64,000 nucleotides of DNA from Sporobolomyces roseus. Taxonomy: Eukaryota > Basidiomycota > Microbotryomycetes > Sporidiobolales > Sporidiobolaceae. Position 1 is the stretch's first letter. Each line of letters begins with the position of its first letter. The notes beneath the pieces are model-generated. The model ran no database searches and was not told the DNA's origin. It was given only the letters and a program-made list of their open reading frames with translations. The stretch lies in the NCBI GenBank assembly GCA_016617785.1, contig JADILM010000004.1:434001-498000 (forward strand). Direction: 5' to 3'. The position numbers and the translations under genes are program-made. This document shows positions 33,072 through 45,285 of this stretch, piece by piece.

Positions 33072-33697
33072 ATGCCGAGCACTCCTGCTAGCTCAAGTTC
33101 TCACTCTGACAGCTACGGCTTCTCACTCGTCATCAAACTCCTCAAGAGCCTCAACGCTTTCGATAGCACTCTCGCTCAAGCCCATGTAATCAGCGCTAGA
33201 ATGGATGAAAGTCATGACAGGGAGCTCGACCTCATTTTCGAAGCCGGGTGAGCCCAGCTTCATTCCCTAAAGTGTGACGCCTTGTGACTGATACCAAATC
33301 TACAAACTCAAGAGTACTCAAAATCCCGTGTGTTTACGTCGAGCCACTCAAGCTCACTCCTCCGCCGGAGGTCTTCGATTCGTGGATAGACGAGGCAGCA
33401 GAAGAAGAACAAGAGGAGGAGGAAGAGGAACTGCTCGAATTCGCCTCGAAACGTCGCGAAAATGGAGGAAATCGATTCGACGTCGGAAAGATCCCTCGTA
33501 ACAACCGCGAGAGGGATGGGTTTTTGCTCCGAGGTCAGAATAAGAAGGAGGGAGTAGGGGCAGTAGGGGCAGAGGAGAAGCTCAAGAACGAATTTCAATC
33601 GGTGTTGGAAGACTGTGAGAAACGATCGGAAGACATTGTCGAAGTAGTCTTGGATCTGGTACTCGAGTCGAACCGTGTCAAGTCAGGAAAAGTCTAG
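33072..33697 (+). CDS. Small acidic hypothetical protein, copy A of a paralogous pair
   Basis: Two exons (EAG|GTGAGC to CAAG|AGTACTC). The start MPSTPASSSSHSDS leads into a helical segment YGFSLVIKLLKSLNAFDSTL. A Glu-rich block (AAEEEQEEEEEELLEF) follows, and the C-terminal helix is SEDIVEVVLDLVLESNRVK. The neighbour at about 34025-34790 has the same layout: YVFNLVLQAIRST near the start, an intron after an EEG-type end of exon 1, and QLVDVILELVLDSKRRK at the end. No domain recognised; function unknown. Confidence 0.65.
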
Positions 33698-34024
33698 AGC
33701 TGGAGTAACGCTGTGGTAGGTCGATCAGAGGAAGAAGAGTAGTCCAACGAAATAGAATCTGTTCTTCTGTGTTCCCTCATTCGCTTCGTAAGCAATGTCA
33801 GCGCTTTCTCGATTCACATCACTTGCTATTCTCTTCCTCTCATTCAATCTGCAGTGCTAGCGGACCGGTTTCTGCTCGCCTCTTTCTCCATTTAGTCCGC
33901 GGACAATCGCTTTTGAGGCGTTTCCTCCAACTCATCTCTGTCTCTTCTCCCTCGCTGACTCATTTGGCCATTCTACAGATTGCTGTCTCGCCGGTGCCCA
34001 TTCCGTCCAGCTCATTCTCTCGAC
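33698..34024. other. Spacer and probable 5' leader with an untranslated-region intron
   Basis: A well-formed intron signal (TTC|GTAAGC at about 33788 to CTGCAG| near 33850) lies in sequence with no sustained frame, suggesting an intron in the 5' leader of the next gene. Confidence 0.35.
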
Positions 34025-34790
34025 ATGTCGCTTGCTGCCCTCAAACGACAAATACGTTTTCAACCTTGTTCTACAAGCTATCAGATCAACTCAGAAGCTG
34101 GCCAGAATTCGGAACGACTGCGGCAAGGCAGGCATTGAGTCTCGCGAGACAAATGATCATACGAAATGGTTCATCAATCAACTGAAGGAGTCGTCAGTCC
34201 CGCTGGAGTTGCTTTACAAAGAAATCGAAGAAGGTGAGCCAGTCATCGTACGATATCGTCATTGACAATTCGCCGATCAGCTCTCGTTTCGTGTAGACGA
34301 GGCGAATAGCCCCAACCATCGACGCGATACGGCTCAAGCTTTGAACGAGTTGAACCTCGCTCATCGAGAAGTCGAACATCTACGCACAAGTCTACATAGG
34401 CTTGCGAGCGATGACTACGCGGGCAGAGGAGACGGAGATGAAAGGGTCTGTTTCAGGCTTTTCACTCTGTGCGAAGTTCCCGCTGAACCTGACTGGACTC
34501 GATTGTTCGCAACACAGATGCTCGAGCTCGAAGATCAGCTTGATCAATCCAGAAAGCGATGGCAGCAGAAAGCGGCTCTCGAGGACAACGCCAGGAGCAA
34601 AAGAGCAACACTTGCATTCCTCCTCAGCAGCACTCATCCAAGTCTTCGCGCAAAGATTCAGCAATCTCTCTCGAAGCTACGTCTGTGCGTTGCTGAAGAG
34701 AACCGTTTGGCTGCTGAGCAATGGACCGAAACGGAACAACTCGTCGATGTGATCCTTGAACTAGTGTTGGATTCGAAGAGGAGGAAGTAG
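34025..34790 (+). pseudogene. Copy B of the small acidic paralogous pair, frame broken near the start
   Basis: Paralogue of the gene at 33072. The conserved frame begins around 34032 (NDKYVFNLVLQAIRST), crosses an intron (GAAGAAG|GTGAGC to GTGTAG|ACGAGG) and runs through LNLAHREVEHLRTSLHRLAS and RTKxxQxS-like helices to DVILELVLDSKRRK and a stop. No ATG lies in this frame back to an in-frame TAG at about 33856. The only nearby ATG (34025) is in another frame and stops after 37 codons. Either a single-base shift has broken the gene near its start, or it has an unseen first exon or a non-ATG start. Everything downstream is intact, so any break is recent. Confidence 0.5.
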
Positions 34791-35357
34791 GCGAGCGAAT
34801 TGCGTAATACCGGAGGAGTTCCCTAGAATAAAACGAATGTACACGCGCTCATCATCTGCTAGAAGCGCGAATGAAGGGTCCCAGTGAGCCTTCGGAGACG
34901 GGAAGGAAGCGAACGACGGGACTTTCGACGTTGCGAAGGTTTTACACTCCGTCTTTTCCTGCTCGTGCTCATTCCCGTCTCCTAGCCAATTCGACAACAA
35001 CGACTCGGCAGTAGAAGGAATAAAGTTTGCAGGAACTAGAGGGAAAGTACCGCTCGACGATCGATCGCATGCGAGATGAATGAATCCGTATTTCTCGTCC
35101 TGCGAGCCTCACAAAACTCCTGTCTGTCAAACGCCGCTGAACGATACATTCTCCTTGGATTCCATCGATTGAGCGAGCGAAAGATAGGAGCGAAGAAGAG
35201 GCGGAAATACTGTACGAGACTTGAGCGAGAAACCGAGCAAAAAAAATGATCGAAAGTCGGAGAGAGAGGAGAGGAGGAGCGAAACGAGGGGTTGCTCTAG
35301 TCCATTACGCAAACTACGATCTACTCTTTGGCACCGTTCTACCCTCAATCAACGGCA
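34791..35357. other. Intergenic region
   Basis: Promoter side of the Ypd1-like gene. I see no recognisable gene; an A7 run (GAGCAAAAAAAATG) lies near 35240. Confidence 0.4.
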
Positions 35358-36381
35358 ATGTCCGGATCCATTACCCCTTCTAACTCTACCGCCCCCGTCA
35401 CCTCTACTTCCTCTCCCCTTTCCAAGAATGACAACACCTCGTCTCCTTCTTCCTCTACAAAGGCTGATGCAGGATCAAAGCAAGGTGTAACAGAAGGCAC
35501 TGCGAGTAACGGCGCACCAGAAGCCAAAGTAGGAGAGGCAGCGGTTCAAGTTGAAGAAACAATCGAAGAGGAAGCAGATGTTGGAGAGCCTAGCACAGAG
35601 GAGGTAGTGGATATGGAAGTGTTTGGTCAACTGTTAGAAATTGTACGTTACTATCCCTTATCGACCCACAAGATCAGCGGGCTGATTCTCTTTTTCTCTC
35701 TCCTTCTCTCGCTCAACTCGTCATTTACATTTCACCAAACCTTTTTCCATCTCGCTACCTCCGTGAAACCTCCAAATTGCCATCGAACCCTCTTTTGAAT
35801 CCACTGTTATCTAGGACGACGACGAAACACACGAGTTCTCAAAGACGCTCGCATTCGATTACATTTCTCAAGCAGATGCGACTTTCCACGAAATCGAAGA
35901 CGCTTTGTAAGTTGCACTCTCGATCAATCCAGCGCTCTCTTTAGCGCCTAGTATCAGATCGACTGGGAATCGAGTCGAAGTTGACCACATCCCTCGGAGC
36001 GAGTTGAACTGAAACTGACCTTTTTCTATCTTCCTCCTCTCTTCTCCCTTCCCACACCTCTATCCTCGATCGCCCAACCGCCTCTATCGCCTAATTGTCT
36101 CATCATCGTCCCACGAATACAGAACCGCGAAAGATCTCGACGCCCTATCTCGCAAAGGTCACTTCTTGAAAGGTTCTTCCGCCGCACTCGGTCTCCAACG
36201 AGTTCAACATTCCTGCGAAGCGATGCAACACTTTGGGAAACGAAAAGATGCCAACGGAGAAGGACCCGAAGTGTCGGAAGCTGAAGCTTTGAACAGGTGT
36301 CGAGGACTGTTGAAGAGGTTGAGGAAGGAACAACAAGAGGCGAAAGAATGGTTGGAGGCTTTCTACAAGGAGAAAGCATAA
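35358..36381 (+). CDS. YPD1: Histidine-phosphotransfer protein, Ypd1-like
   Basis: Three exons. Ypd1 relays phosphate from hybrid histidine kinases to the response regulators Ssk1 and Skn7, controlling the HOG stress pathway. The HPt core reads FGQLLEI, DDDETHEFSKTLAFDYISQA, then LDALSRKGHFLKGSSAALGL, where the His of GHFLKGSSA is the phospho-acceptor, followed by helices VQHSCEAMQHFGK and LKRLRKEQQEAKEWL. The N-terminal 95 residues are Ser/Thr-rich then acidic (VEETIEEEADVGEPSTEEV), longer than in budding yeast Ypd1. Introns are GAAATT|GTACGT and GCTTT|GTAAGT. It converges on the MFS gene. Confidence 0.93.
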
Positions 36382-37055
36382 TGGCAGGATGTTGGTGTTC
36401 AAACGCTTGAGGAGGTGTTATCATCGTTTATCGGAGGTGGTGCCTGTTGTCCTAAACCCTGTTTTTACTCTGTCCCACTCTCCACCTCGCCTCGATTGCA
36501 TCTCCCTTCTTTCTCTCGCCCACTCCCGCCCTCTATCCCTCCCAATCTCATCCGCTTCTCTACTCGTTCCTCTCACCTCCTCACCGATCTCCCCTCGCTC
36601 GCATTGTGCATACTTCGCCTCTCTCCTCTTCTCCTCCTCCTCTTCTCCTCCTCCTCTTCGCCCTCTTCCACCCTCTCACCTCGCCGCAACTCTTCCTCTT
36701 CCCTCCTCGACAATGTATATAGTCACGCCTTCTCCCTTCGCAAATCCCTCCACATTTCTCTCTCTTTTCTCACTGAAGTACAAATCTGAACAAATTCGTG
36801 TCAACAATGAATTTTCACATTGAATTCCGCAACCTCTTCAACGGTTCGTGAGTATGCTAGGACAGACCCGCTACTCGCGTGCACTGATCAATTTGTGTTC
36901 AATCGGTGCAAAGAGCGACAGAGAACTTGTTTGTATGATATTCTTTTCCAACAAATGAGATATGACAACAGGACGATATAAACATGAGAGATCAGGGGTG
37001 AAAAGTAAAGAGTTATACACAATATCGTATATGAGAGCTCGAAAACATCTATTAA
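36382..37055. other. Convergent intergenic region
   Basis: Lies between the stops of the Ypd1-like gene and the MFS transporter. It is C/T-rich at 36480-36720 (CTCCTCCTCCTCTTCTCC blocks), and A/T-rich near 36780-37050, consistent with 3' ends. No gene seen. Confidence 0.45.
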
Positions 37056-39815
37056 TTACCTCCTCGTTTCACTCCTTCCTCTCCCTCTCGAATCCACCTT
37101 CGCTCCCGCATCCTCATCCTCCCTCTCGTTCAGAGGCTGGACATGAACTCTCCTCAACCTCAAACTACTAACGCAGATCCAACTGATCGCGCAAAGTCCC
37201 CCAGCCAACCAGAAAACTGATCCAGTCCATTTCCCTTTTCCAACGGTATTGATGAACGTCGTTCCGAACACTACGGGTCCAATGACTTGAGCAGAGAGAG
37301 ATTGAACTACTGAGAATGATGCGAAAAGGCGTCCTGAATCTCGTGGGGTCGAGTGAGCTAAGGCGAGGGATTGGAGTGTTGGAGAGGCACCGGATCCGAG
37401 CGATTGGAGGAACGTCGAGAGGAGGAAGGGGATCGCCGTGGGATGAGCCGAGAGTGAGATTAGGGAAAAGGCGAGGAATCCGAGGAAATCGAGGAGGAGC
37501 GAGAGTCGTGCGAGTCGCAAGTCAAAGTCTGTGAATAAGGAGTTTTTCAAGAAGTCAGTTTCGACTCGAAGTAGTGATTCGCTCGAAATCCCGAACTCAC
37601 GTGAATCCGTTACGACTTTCAACCACTTCTTCTCCTTCTCCCACTTTTTCAACTCGACTTGATCCCCTTCAGAAGGTTTAGGTCTCGAAGGATCGGGTGC
37701 TGGAAGTCGAAGAATCCGAATGAAGAGTGGTAGGAAAACCAATAGAGCAACAACTCGTAAGACTCCTATATAGGAAAGGAACAATCCATCTTCTTTAGCA
37801 GACCAATCGAAAGTATAATTCGCGTATTGAAGTTTGACCGAAATGATAGCCTGCGACTCCAAATCCTCTGTTAGTTCCCGCTCGAGTAGGAGAGGAGAGA
37901 AAGGAAGGAGAGAGAACATACGACGATACACATATAAGTAGCATAAGCGATTGCGATCTTTGTCAAACTCCAATCCCATCCCGAATTTCCAATACTGACT
38001 CCTCCATTTTCACCATTCTTCCATTCATCTTCCGGGTTCCAATACTCTTTCAAATTTTTCCCCCAATCTATATTACTCCTCAACTCTTCATCCCCCTCGT
38101 CGTCCCCGTCCTCCTTCAGTTCCCTTTTCTTAGGCAACAATAATCCCAAAGGTCTCAAAAACGCAAACAATCTGTTGATTCCCTCGACTCCTCTCCTCAT
38201 CCAAACTTTGCCAACTCCACTCTCTCTCGCTTCCTGATCCCTCTTCTTCCCATCCTCTTCCCTCTCCCTCACTTCAGTCTCATGTCGTTCCTGACTCGCT
38301 TTCCTTCTTTCCTCACTCAAACTCTCCGGTAATCCAACGATCAACATTCCGAGGTAGACGAGGTGGGATGCGAGGGCGATATAGAAAGGTAACAAGACGT
38401 TCTGGAAGGGATCGTTGAACCATTTGTAGCTGAGGAGAAGGGAGGATAGGATTGGACCCAAAGCGAACCCGGCAAACATTAGACCTGACAATAAAGAGAA
38501 GATCTTTGCGCGTGAACCAGGTGAGGTACAATCGGAGAGGTAGGCGTTGGTTGTGGCTTGTGCGGTACTGTAAATGCAGCGTTCTTCGTCAGTTCCTCTT
38601 AAAAAACGCTCACGAGAAACGGAAAACTCACGAGAAACCACCTAATAATCCATCTAGTATAGGTCCTAAGAGCAAAAAATTGTACGAAAGAACCGAGTGG
38701 TAGTTGACGGTGATGAGGAAGACTGAATCCATCGCGACCGTTCCGAATAATGCTAGAATCAAAACTGGTTTACGACCTGTAGTACAACAACGCCAGTTTC
38801 TATCAGGACTGTATAGGTCAGAGAGATAAGAGCAGACCAGATGGGCTCACCCTTTCGATCAGAGAATGAACCCCACCAACCCGTAGTGAGGGAACTCAAA
38901 ATTCCCATCATCAACGTCAAAATCAATGCCTGTTCAACCGATTTCGTCAGATACATAATCGTAACAATGAATGAGTAGTGTTGAGAAAGAGACTTACTAA
39001 ACGAGCAACTGCAGATTGTACTGCAGAAGATCTATGACATTTCCCTTGCCAATCTTTCTCTCTCCTCTTCTCTTCTTTCTCCCTCTCCTTCTCCAACTGT
39101 CCCTTCTCATCCCTCCACTCAAACTCTACCATCCCTTCTTCTCCTCCTCCTCCTCCTCCTCCTCCAAGCGAGAGGGATTGATGGGATTCTGAAGAAACTG
39201 GTGAAGGAATTTCTACTCCCGATTTCTGAGGATCCATCGAGCGACAGATCAATTGAGTGTAGATTTCTAGTTTAGGTGCATAAGTCATTCCCATTGAGAT
39301 TGCCATCAAGAACGTTCCTGGCTACAGAATCAACGAACGGGGGTTTTGTCAGCGAGAGAAATTCCAAGAAATGGGACGGAGAGGGAGAGGAGGCGTACGA
39401 GAAGCCAGATAGGGGACGGTCGGCGGTACCATGGGAGTTGAAGACGAGCTGATTTCGATTGTGAACGAGTTCGATGAGCCCTCGAGGAGGTGGAGCTCGG
39501 CATCGTCTCATGTCCATCGTTGGATTCTCGCTCATCGTTTCTGCTCGTCACATTACCGAGTAGCTTCGTGCGTTCAGTAGCGTTCGAGTTGTCCCAACGA
39601 TCGTCGACTGTTGAAACCCCACTTGTCAATAATTGTTTCCAACTATTCTTTCTCTGATTGTCTGGTCTAGTTGGAGGGTGTAAGAGTGAATCGGTGAGTG
39701 GGGAGGGTAGGTCGGATTCGTAAAATTGTGAAGAGGTTGAGGGGAGGGAAGGAGGGAGATGGGGAGAGGGGGAACGAGATCGAGAACGACTCGAGGTCGA
39801 CGAGGTGGGTGACAT
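37056..39815 (-). CDS. Major facilitator superfamily transporter
   Basis: About eight exons from the ATG at 39815 (MSPTSSTSSRSRSRSPSPHL) to the stop at 37056. The N-terminal cytoplasmic region of roughly 130 residues is Ser/Arg-rich. Spans include TFLMAISMGMTYAP, QALILTLMMGILSSLTTG, PVLILALFGTVAMDSVFLI, IFSLLSGLMFAGFALGPILS, LLPFYIALASHLVYLGMLIV, VLRVVALLVFLPLFIRIL and VFWLAGGLCAISWICVSSL. The MFS loop 2-3 motif appears as GWWGSFSDRKGRKP (GxxxDRxGRK). A long hydrophilic loop with a poly-Gly run follows span 1 and a long charged loop separates the halves. Substrate unknown. It shares a 123-base divergent promoter with the GEP4-like gene. Confidence 0.88.
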
Positions 39816-39938
39816 GGAAGTAGAGAGAGTAACTGAGTAGTGAGAGGGAACAAGTCAAGATCGGGAGATGAGAAATCGCAATTTCGAAAACTCTCGGGAT
39901 TCGCTGATTCATCGCTTCTGATACCGCGTGGTCACCTC

Positions 39939-41422
39939 ATGACTAACTGGTCAGGGATCACAGCATCCTTACAGGCACTCTACAAGCCCTCGATCCTTCA
40001 ACCTCGTTTATCAGTCTCTTCAATCTCTCAACTCGATTTCAATCAATTCAAACAACGAGGTGTAACAGGTGTAGTAATAGATAAGGACAACTGTATCGTA
40101 AGTATCGCCCCTCTCTTACCTTGACCTCTCCTATAGCTCATAAGAGTGACAAAGTGGATAGACTATTCCTCATCAAGATTCTTTAGCTCCCAACAACCCA
40201 AAACTTCTTCAAGCATGGCAAGACTTAGTAGAAACATTCGGACCACAAAACGTTCTAATCGTCAGTAATTCAGCTGGAACAATCCCGAAAGATCCTTCAT
40301 TACTAGGAGTAAACCTTCCTTCCCTTCTCTCTTCCCTCTCTCGCTTTCATGAGCTAATCCAGCGATGTATGGAATCAGGCAGAATCAGTTTCCCGCAATC
40401 TGAGAGTTCCAGTCCTAATCCATCAACATCCGAAACCTTCCAATCAATGCGCACTTCAAATCGCTAAACATTTCTCTCAACTTCCCTCCTCTTCATCCAA
40501 CTCCCAAATCATCTATTCCCCACTCGCCCAATCCCAACACGCCTCACTATCCCGCCCTTCATCACCACCTCAGGACACACAGGACAGTCTCAAGCTGTTG
40601 GTGATAGGAGATAGGTTAATAACGGATATGATTTTATCCTCTCGTTTATCCCAACTCTCTCTCCCGCTCCCTTCGTCCCCCTCACTATTCTCTCGTATCT
40701 TCCCTTTCCTGCGGCGGACAACGACACCTATCGAATCAAAACGGAGGAGGATAATAGAGACAGTTGGGATACTGACGACTGAATTACACGAGAAAGAAAA
40801 GATGGGCACTCGGTTCTTGAGGGGTTTGGAAGGATTCATGCTGAGGAGAGTCGAGCGGAAAAGAAGGAGGTTAGGGATCGACTGGAAGGGAGAGAATTGG
40901 GAGGAATGTTTGAAAGACTCTCAACTCGTCCAACTTTCAACTCAAGTTTCAATCCCTTCTCCTAAACTTTCACCTTCACCTTCACTTCCTCGTCCTCGAC
41001 CTCGACCTGATGCATCAGTATCAACCGCTTCCCATTCCCCTCTCTCCTCGTCCTTGATCTCAACCCTAACTCGTCTCTCATCACTCCCTCACACAGTCCC
41101 TCACTTCCTGCGTCGACTCCCATCCACCCTCCTCTCATCACTCAAACGATCCCCTCACAAGTTCTACCACCTCGTCTCTCGTTCTCTCCGAAACAGTGGT
41201 AATTATTTATTAGAGAAATTACCTTTCGTTGCAGAGAAAATACATGGACCTTTGAAACAGTTAACTGGAGTGTATACGGATCCAGAGGGATTAGCTGGAG
41301 TTCCAAAGAGAGTGGCGGAGGAGAGTCGGAAGAAAGTAGGAGTTGTCGAGAGGGGGATTGAGGGATTGGAAGGATTCGTAGAGAGGGCGAGGAGGAGAGT
41401 TATGGGTGCCAAGAGTCTATAG
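39939..41422 (+). CDS. GEP4: Mitochondrial phosphatidylglycerophosphatase, GEP4-type HAD phosphatase
   Basis: Dephosphorylates phosphatidylglycerophosphate in cardiolipin synthesis at the inner mitochondrial membrane. Three exons. HAD motif I is GVVIDKDNCI (DxDxx nucleophile), followed by TIPHQDSLAP, VLIVSNSAGT (motif II Ser), a Lys in HQHPKPSNQ (motif III), and LLVIGDRLITDM (motif IV). This matches the YqeG/GEP4 IIIA subfamily. After motif IV the protein has an extension of about 270 residues, basic and Ser/Pro-rich with a helical end (KLPFVAEKIHGPLKQL; ERGIEGLEGFVERARRRVMG), much longer than yeast Gep4. The start MTNWSGITASLQALYKPSIL resembles the known Gep4 N-terminus. Confidence 0.9.
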
Positions 41423-41890
41423 AGGGGTCGAGAGGGACGGTTATGGGAAGTAAGGAAGGAGGTGATGTGAATGGAGAGAGGGATAAGGGGAAAGAGGTAA
41501 AAGAGAAGGAAAAAGGGGAAGAAATTGTACATAAAGAAGAGAAATTGAGAAGATTCCAGAATGAAGGGAAATGATCAGTTTTGACTTGCTCCCTCTCGTT
41601 GTATGATGTGTTTCTACGCTCTATCCCACGAGAGCGAGAGACGAGATGCGAGAAATTTTGCGTTTAAAATCATGCGAAAACGAGGTGGAAATGAACTTTT
41701 TCCTCCTCCTTCTTTTTCTCCATTACAGACTACCTTCGCTTCGCTTCTCACTCTCTCCTCGTACTTCCACTTCTGCGACTATCCATTGCAGTGGTTCTCG
41801 ATCCTCAACTTGACTTTCACTTTCATCATCACTCAACCTCGCCTCCTTTCCACTTCTCTCCTCACTCTCACCCATACTCCCGCTACAAGA
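41423..41890. other. Intergenic region
   Basis: Lies between two plus-strand genes; the last 180 bases are C/T-rich leader sequence before the ATG at 41891. Nothing else recognised. Confidence 0.4.
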
Positions 41891-43370
41891 ATGGCACCAG
41901 TGATAGTAACTTTAGTACGCCATGGTGAATCAGTTGATAACTTGACCTGTCTGTCCAATTCCCCCTTCCTTTCTCTCATCATCAAAACTAACTTCCCTTC
42001 CCTTCCCCTCGTACCCTTCTGCTCAGCTCTCTGGGCCGGACATCGAGATGCTCCATTAACAAATTATGGATATACTCAAGCCCAACGATTAGGGGATCAT
42101 TTCAAACATGTCCCCATTACTGGTAATTCGCTTCCCCTCTATCTACCGATCAATTCTGAGAAAGAGCTGATGAAGAGCCGAAAGGAGGACAGCGATCTAT
42201 GCGAGTGATTTGAAGAGGGCTCAGACTACTGCTAGGTGCGTTTGGGAAAAGAATCAGAGTGTACCTAAACCTCCTTTTACTGTTTCACCAGTGAGTTTTC
42301 AATTGACTTCACGCATCATTCGTTGAGATTAAGAAGATGGACACTGATACGAGAAGTTGACGGTCTCGCAGTTATTGAGGGAACAATTCTTTGGAGAAGC
42401 AGAGGGTGAGTATGCCTCTTTGCGAAATTTCGAAACAGTTTGAAACGTTTCGCTCTGTAAGGATTGACGAGCTGATCAAGGGGAAAGGATGGTGATAATG
42501 TTTAGGTATGCCTTGGGATGCTGGACGATATCATAGTGCTCATTTACCTTGGGAGGATCATCGTGCATTCCGGTAAAATCGCTCCCTACTCTTCGAACTC
42601 ACATATAGAGTTGACGTTAGAAATCTTTGGACAGCCTCGCACCTAATGCGGAATCCCTCAACGACGTCTCAGCACGCGCTACTCAAGTACTCCGAAACTT
42701 TATTCTCCCACACTTGATCGCGACTTCCTCAGTCCCCTCGACCTCCTCCTTCCCAGCTCAACACCACCTCGTCCTCTTCGCTCACGGGATCTGGTTATCC
42801 GAGATGTTATTCGCTATCAAACTCGCTTCTGATCCGAATGTTCGATTCGTTAAATCTTCAGGAGGATATCAGAATACGGCTTGGAGTCGAATCGAGATTG
42901 AACTAGACGGTTTAGGGGATGAAGGGAGTTTACCCAGGATGAGCGAGACACCTGTTGGTGGGGATGGAGTAGAGAGTGTCGAAGAGGATGAAAAGAAGGG
43001 TGTAACAGAATTTGATGCTCCTCCAGCTCCTTCAGAAGCCGCTTCCTCGTCAACTCTCGACTCGTCAGCTTTGGATGATCCTAGACCACCTTTACCTCCT
43101 CAATTCGCAGCTCTCCTTCCAACGCTCCCTCCAATTCCTCCGAGAGATCCATCATTACCTCCAATCCCGAATCTTGCGAAGGAGGATCCGATCCCGAGGA
43201 TCAGGTTCAGAGTGATGGCGTTCAATCAGAGTCAACATCTCGTCGGACTGAAACGAACGAGAGGTGGAGTAGGGAGTGGAGAGTGGGATGAGAAACAGAG
43301 AGGATTGAAAGAGTTCTTTGCTGGAGGAGGAGGAGGGGGAGGTGGGTCTCCAGGGAAGAAATCGAAGTAG
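41891..43370 (+). CDS. Phosphoglycerate-mutase-family (histidine phosphatase) protein
   Basis: About six or seven exons. The start MAPVIVTLVRHGESVDNLTS contains the catalytic RHG motif. LWAGHRDAPLTNYGYTQAQR, YASDLKRAQTTA, WEDHRAF and, near the C-terminal part, HLVLFAHGIWLSEML (second catalytic His) complete the active site of the histidine phosphatase superfamily. The layout is closer to fructose-bisphosphatase/TIGAR-like fungal phosphatases than to glycolytic mutase. Odd points are a long acidic, Pro-rich insertion after GYQNTAWSRIEIEL and a poly-Gly run near the C-terminus (FFAGGGGGGGGSPGKKSK). Several internal exons between 42120 and 42640 are very short. Substrate unknown. Confidence 0.88.
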
Positions 43371-43803
43371 ACCTGTATAGTGAGTACGTTGCTCTTCCCT
43401 CGTTCTCTATCCCCCGGATATTGAACGCTGATCTTTCATACTTTACACAAGGTTTCGTAGTGGATCGAATGAGAGCTCGAAACTATTGAATACCTCCGCT
43501 CATTCCCGTCTTTCGCTCATCTCCGGGTTTCGCTTCGACTCTCGGAAGCTGTTCTCTAAACCCGAGAACGGCTTTAGGAACGAGCCTCGGGTCTCTTTTT
43601 CTGAAAGGGGTTTGCTCAGCTTCTTCATCTCCCTCTTCCTCTCTTTCTGACCATCTCCCTCTCCTTCTCCTTCTCGACTCCTTCTAAATCCCAGCTTCGT
43701 TCGAGTGAGCAATCCTCCCTTTCCTTGTGTCGACGTTTACTGACTGGGCTCGTCATTCGTAGCTCGTCTAATCCCGATCAACGCTCAGACCATCGCAGCT
43801 CTG
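43371..43803. other. Spacer and possible upstream exon of family member 2
   Basis: Contains a donor/acceptor pair (TTCGA|GTGAGC near 43704 to ATTCGTAG| near 43761). The frame joined after it reads ARLIPINAQTIAALMIV into the gene at 43804, matching member 3 (QQAFALFALQTENA). No ATG is visible upstream in a usable frame, so the true 5' end of the gene may lie here. Confidence 0.35.
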
Positions 43804-44876
43804 ATGATTGTCCATACTTTCAGGAATTGTCTAGACCTCTGGAGTATAGTCGGCGAAGAGGAACCCTACGTTTTTGAAGGAGCAGGAGAGGGGGAGAAGC
43901 TGGTTTTCGGGCGTTTCAGAGACGACTTGTGGCAGACACTCGCGTCTCGCCTCATGAAAGAATGGCGCGAGGACGTTCAGTCCATTGCCTGGGAGCTCTT
44001 ATATCACCCCATCGAGCAAATCACTGACAGGATATCGAACGACTCGGAGGAATCTATCAACACCCTCGATCAGTTCTGCTGTAAACTAGGGGTAGCTTCT
44101 TCCTCTGCTTTTCTCTGCCTCGAATCAGCTGATCGTGGCTTGCAACAGTATCCCCACCTGTCGTCTCGTCGAGCGAATTCGGAGGAGCTCAAGAAGGGCG
44201 CTGAATACTTCCTCAGTCAAATCAGATCTCAGCGAATCCCTGCGGTAATCACGACGATTCACGTATGAGAACCGAGTTTGTATTGACTATCTGTTCGCCC
44301 AGACCGAGATCGTTGGACGACTTGAACCTATCAAGAGGAAAATTATCGAAGCTTCGCAAGGGATCTCGCAAGCCCAAGAAACGAGCGTCCTTTCGGCATT
44401 CGACGATTTCAAGACTCGTATCGCACTCTACCTGGGTCACGAGTGGATGATCACCGGGTTTCAGGAGAAAGCACTCGAGCAGTGGGTGAGGGATTACGTA
44501 TCGCAAATTCAGCGCCAAGGTCTTACCTATGAGCATGCTCTCTCCCTCTGCAAGGTGAGTCGTCTTATATTGCCGCTGTGATAGAGAGACAGCTAATCTT
44601 CACTCGCACTACAGATTCCGCCGGAGACGATTCAACGCGAAATCTCCGAATCGAGAACATTCAGGAAACCCGAGCACGTCAGTCTCCATTCTCGTTCTCT
44701 TCGCTATCTACTACTTGCTCCTGCACTTACGTAACTGCTGGCTCCGCTCACGACAGTTCAACCCCGATCACGATCTTGGCGGACCCAGTAAGAATAATCG
44801 CTACCGCTCTGTACAGCGTAGTATTGGAGTTGCGGCTCTTTCTCATCGTCAGCGTCGTATCTACGGTGTCAACTAG
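43804..44876 (+). CDS. Member 2 of the unrecognised gene family, tandem copy 1
   Basis: Six exons. Landmarks: RNCLDLWSIVG, GRFRDDLWQTL, SIAWELLYHPIEQI, LDQFCCKLG (end of exon 1), a short exon ending SQIRSQRIPA, FDDFKTRIALYLGHE, LEQWVRDYVSQIQ, IPPETIQREIS, and the tail VAALSHRQRRIYGVN. All splice sites are GT-AG and fall where the other copies have them. The ATG at 43804 is the first in frame, but similarity to member 3 continues upstream, so the N-terminus may be incomplete. No known domain, signal peptide or span. It is the first of three head-to-tail copies. Confidence 0.75.
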
Positions 44877-45285
44877 CTCCCTTCCCTCTTGAAATTGTTC
44901 ACGTTGTCTATACCCGTTCTTTCAAAACCTCTGAATGTTCCTCTCGCCGTGCAATTGGCCTTTCTATTTCGCTCTAGCTTGTCTCGTGATCTATCGCAAG
45001 TAATATGAGCCATTCTTGAAGAAGCGAGAGGACATGGAGAGTTTTGTGCAACTACCTCGACTTATTCAAGTTGCGCGTTTCCATCGAAGGCTTATTTGAC
45101 CCACTTCGATACATCTTCCCTCGCTTTGTCTCGCTCGGAAGTTCTTCCTCCGTATCCCCTACTCGACCCATTCCCGACGCAGGGAACTCCTTCGGGTTTA
45201 GAGAAACGGCTCTCGGCTTGCAAACGCACCTTGCTCCTTTCCTCTTCACTTTCTCTCACCTCACTTCCGCTCGACATCAGCAGCA
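44877..45285. repeat. Duplicated spacer, copy 1
   Basis: Lies between members 2 and 3 and is clearly similar to the spacer at 46470-46858. Both have CTTCCCTCTTGAA just after the stop, then TTGTCTATACCCG with a T/C run and AAACCT, and later GAGAGGACATG, GAGAGTT and TGTGCAACTACCTCGACTT in the same order and spacing. This shows that gene plus flank was duplicated as one unit. Confidence 0.75.

Noticed and set aside
36389..36823. Plus-strand Ser/Leu-rich frame after the Ypd1-like stop
   Set aside because: Low-complexity reading of a C/T-rich 3' flank with no recognised domain.
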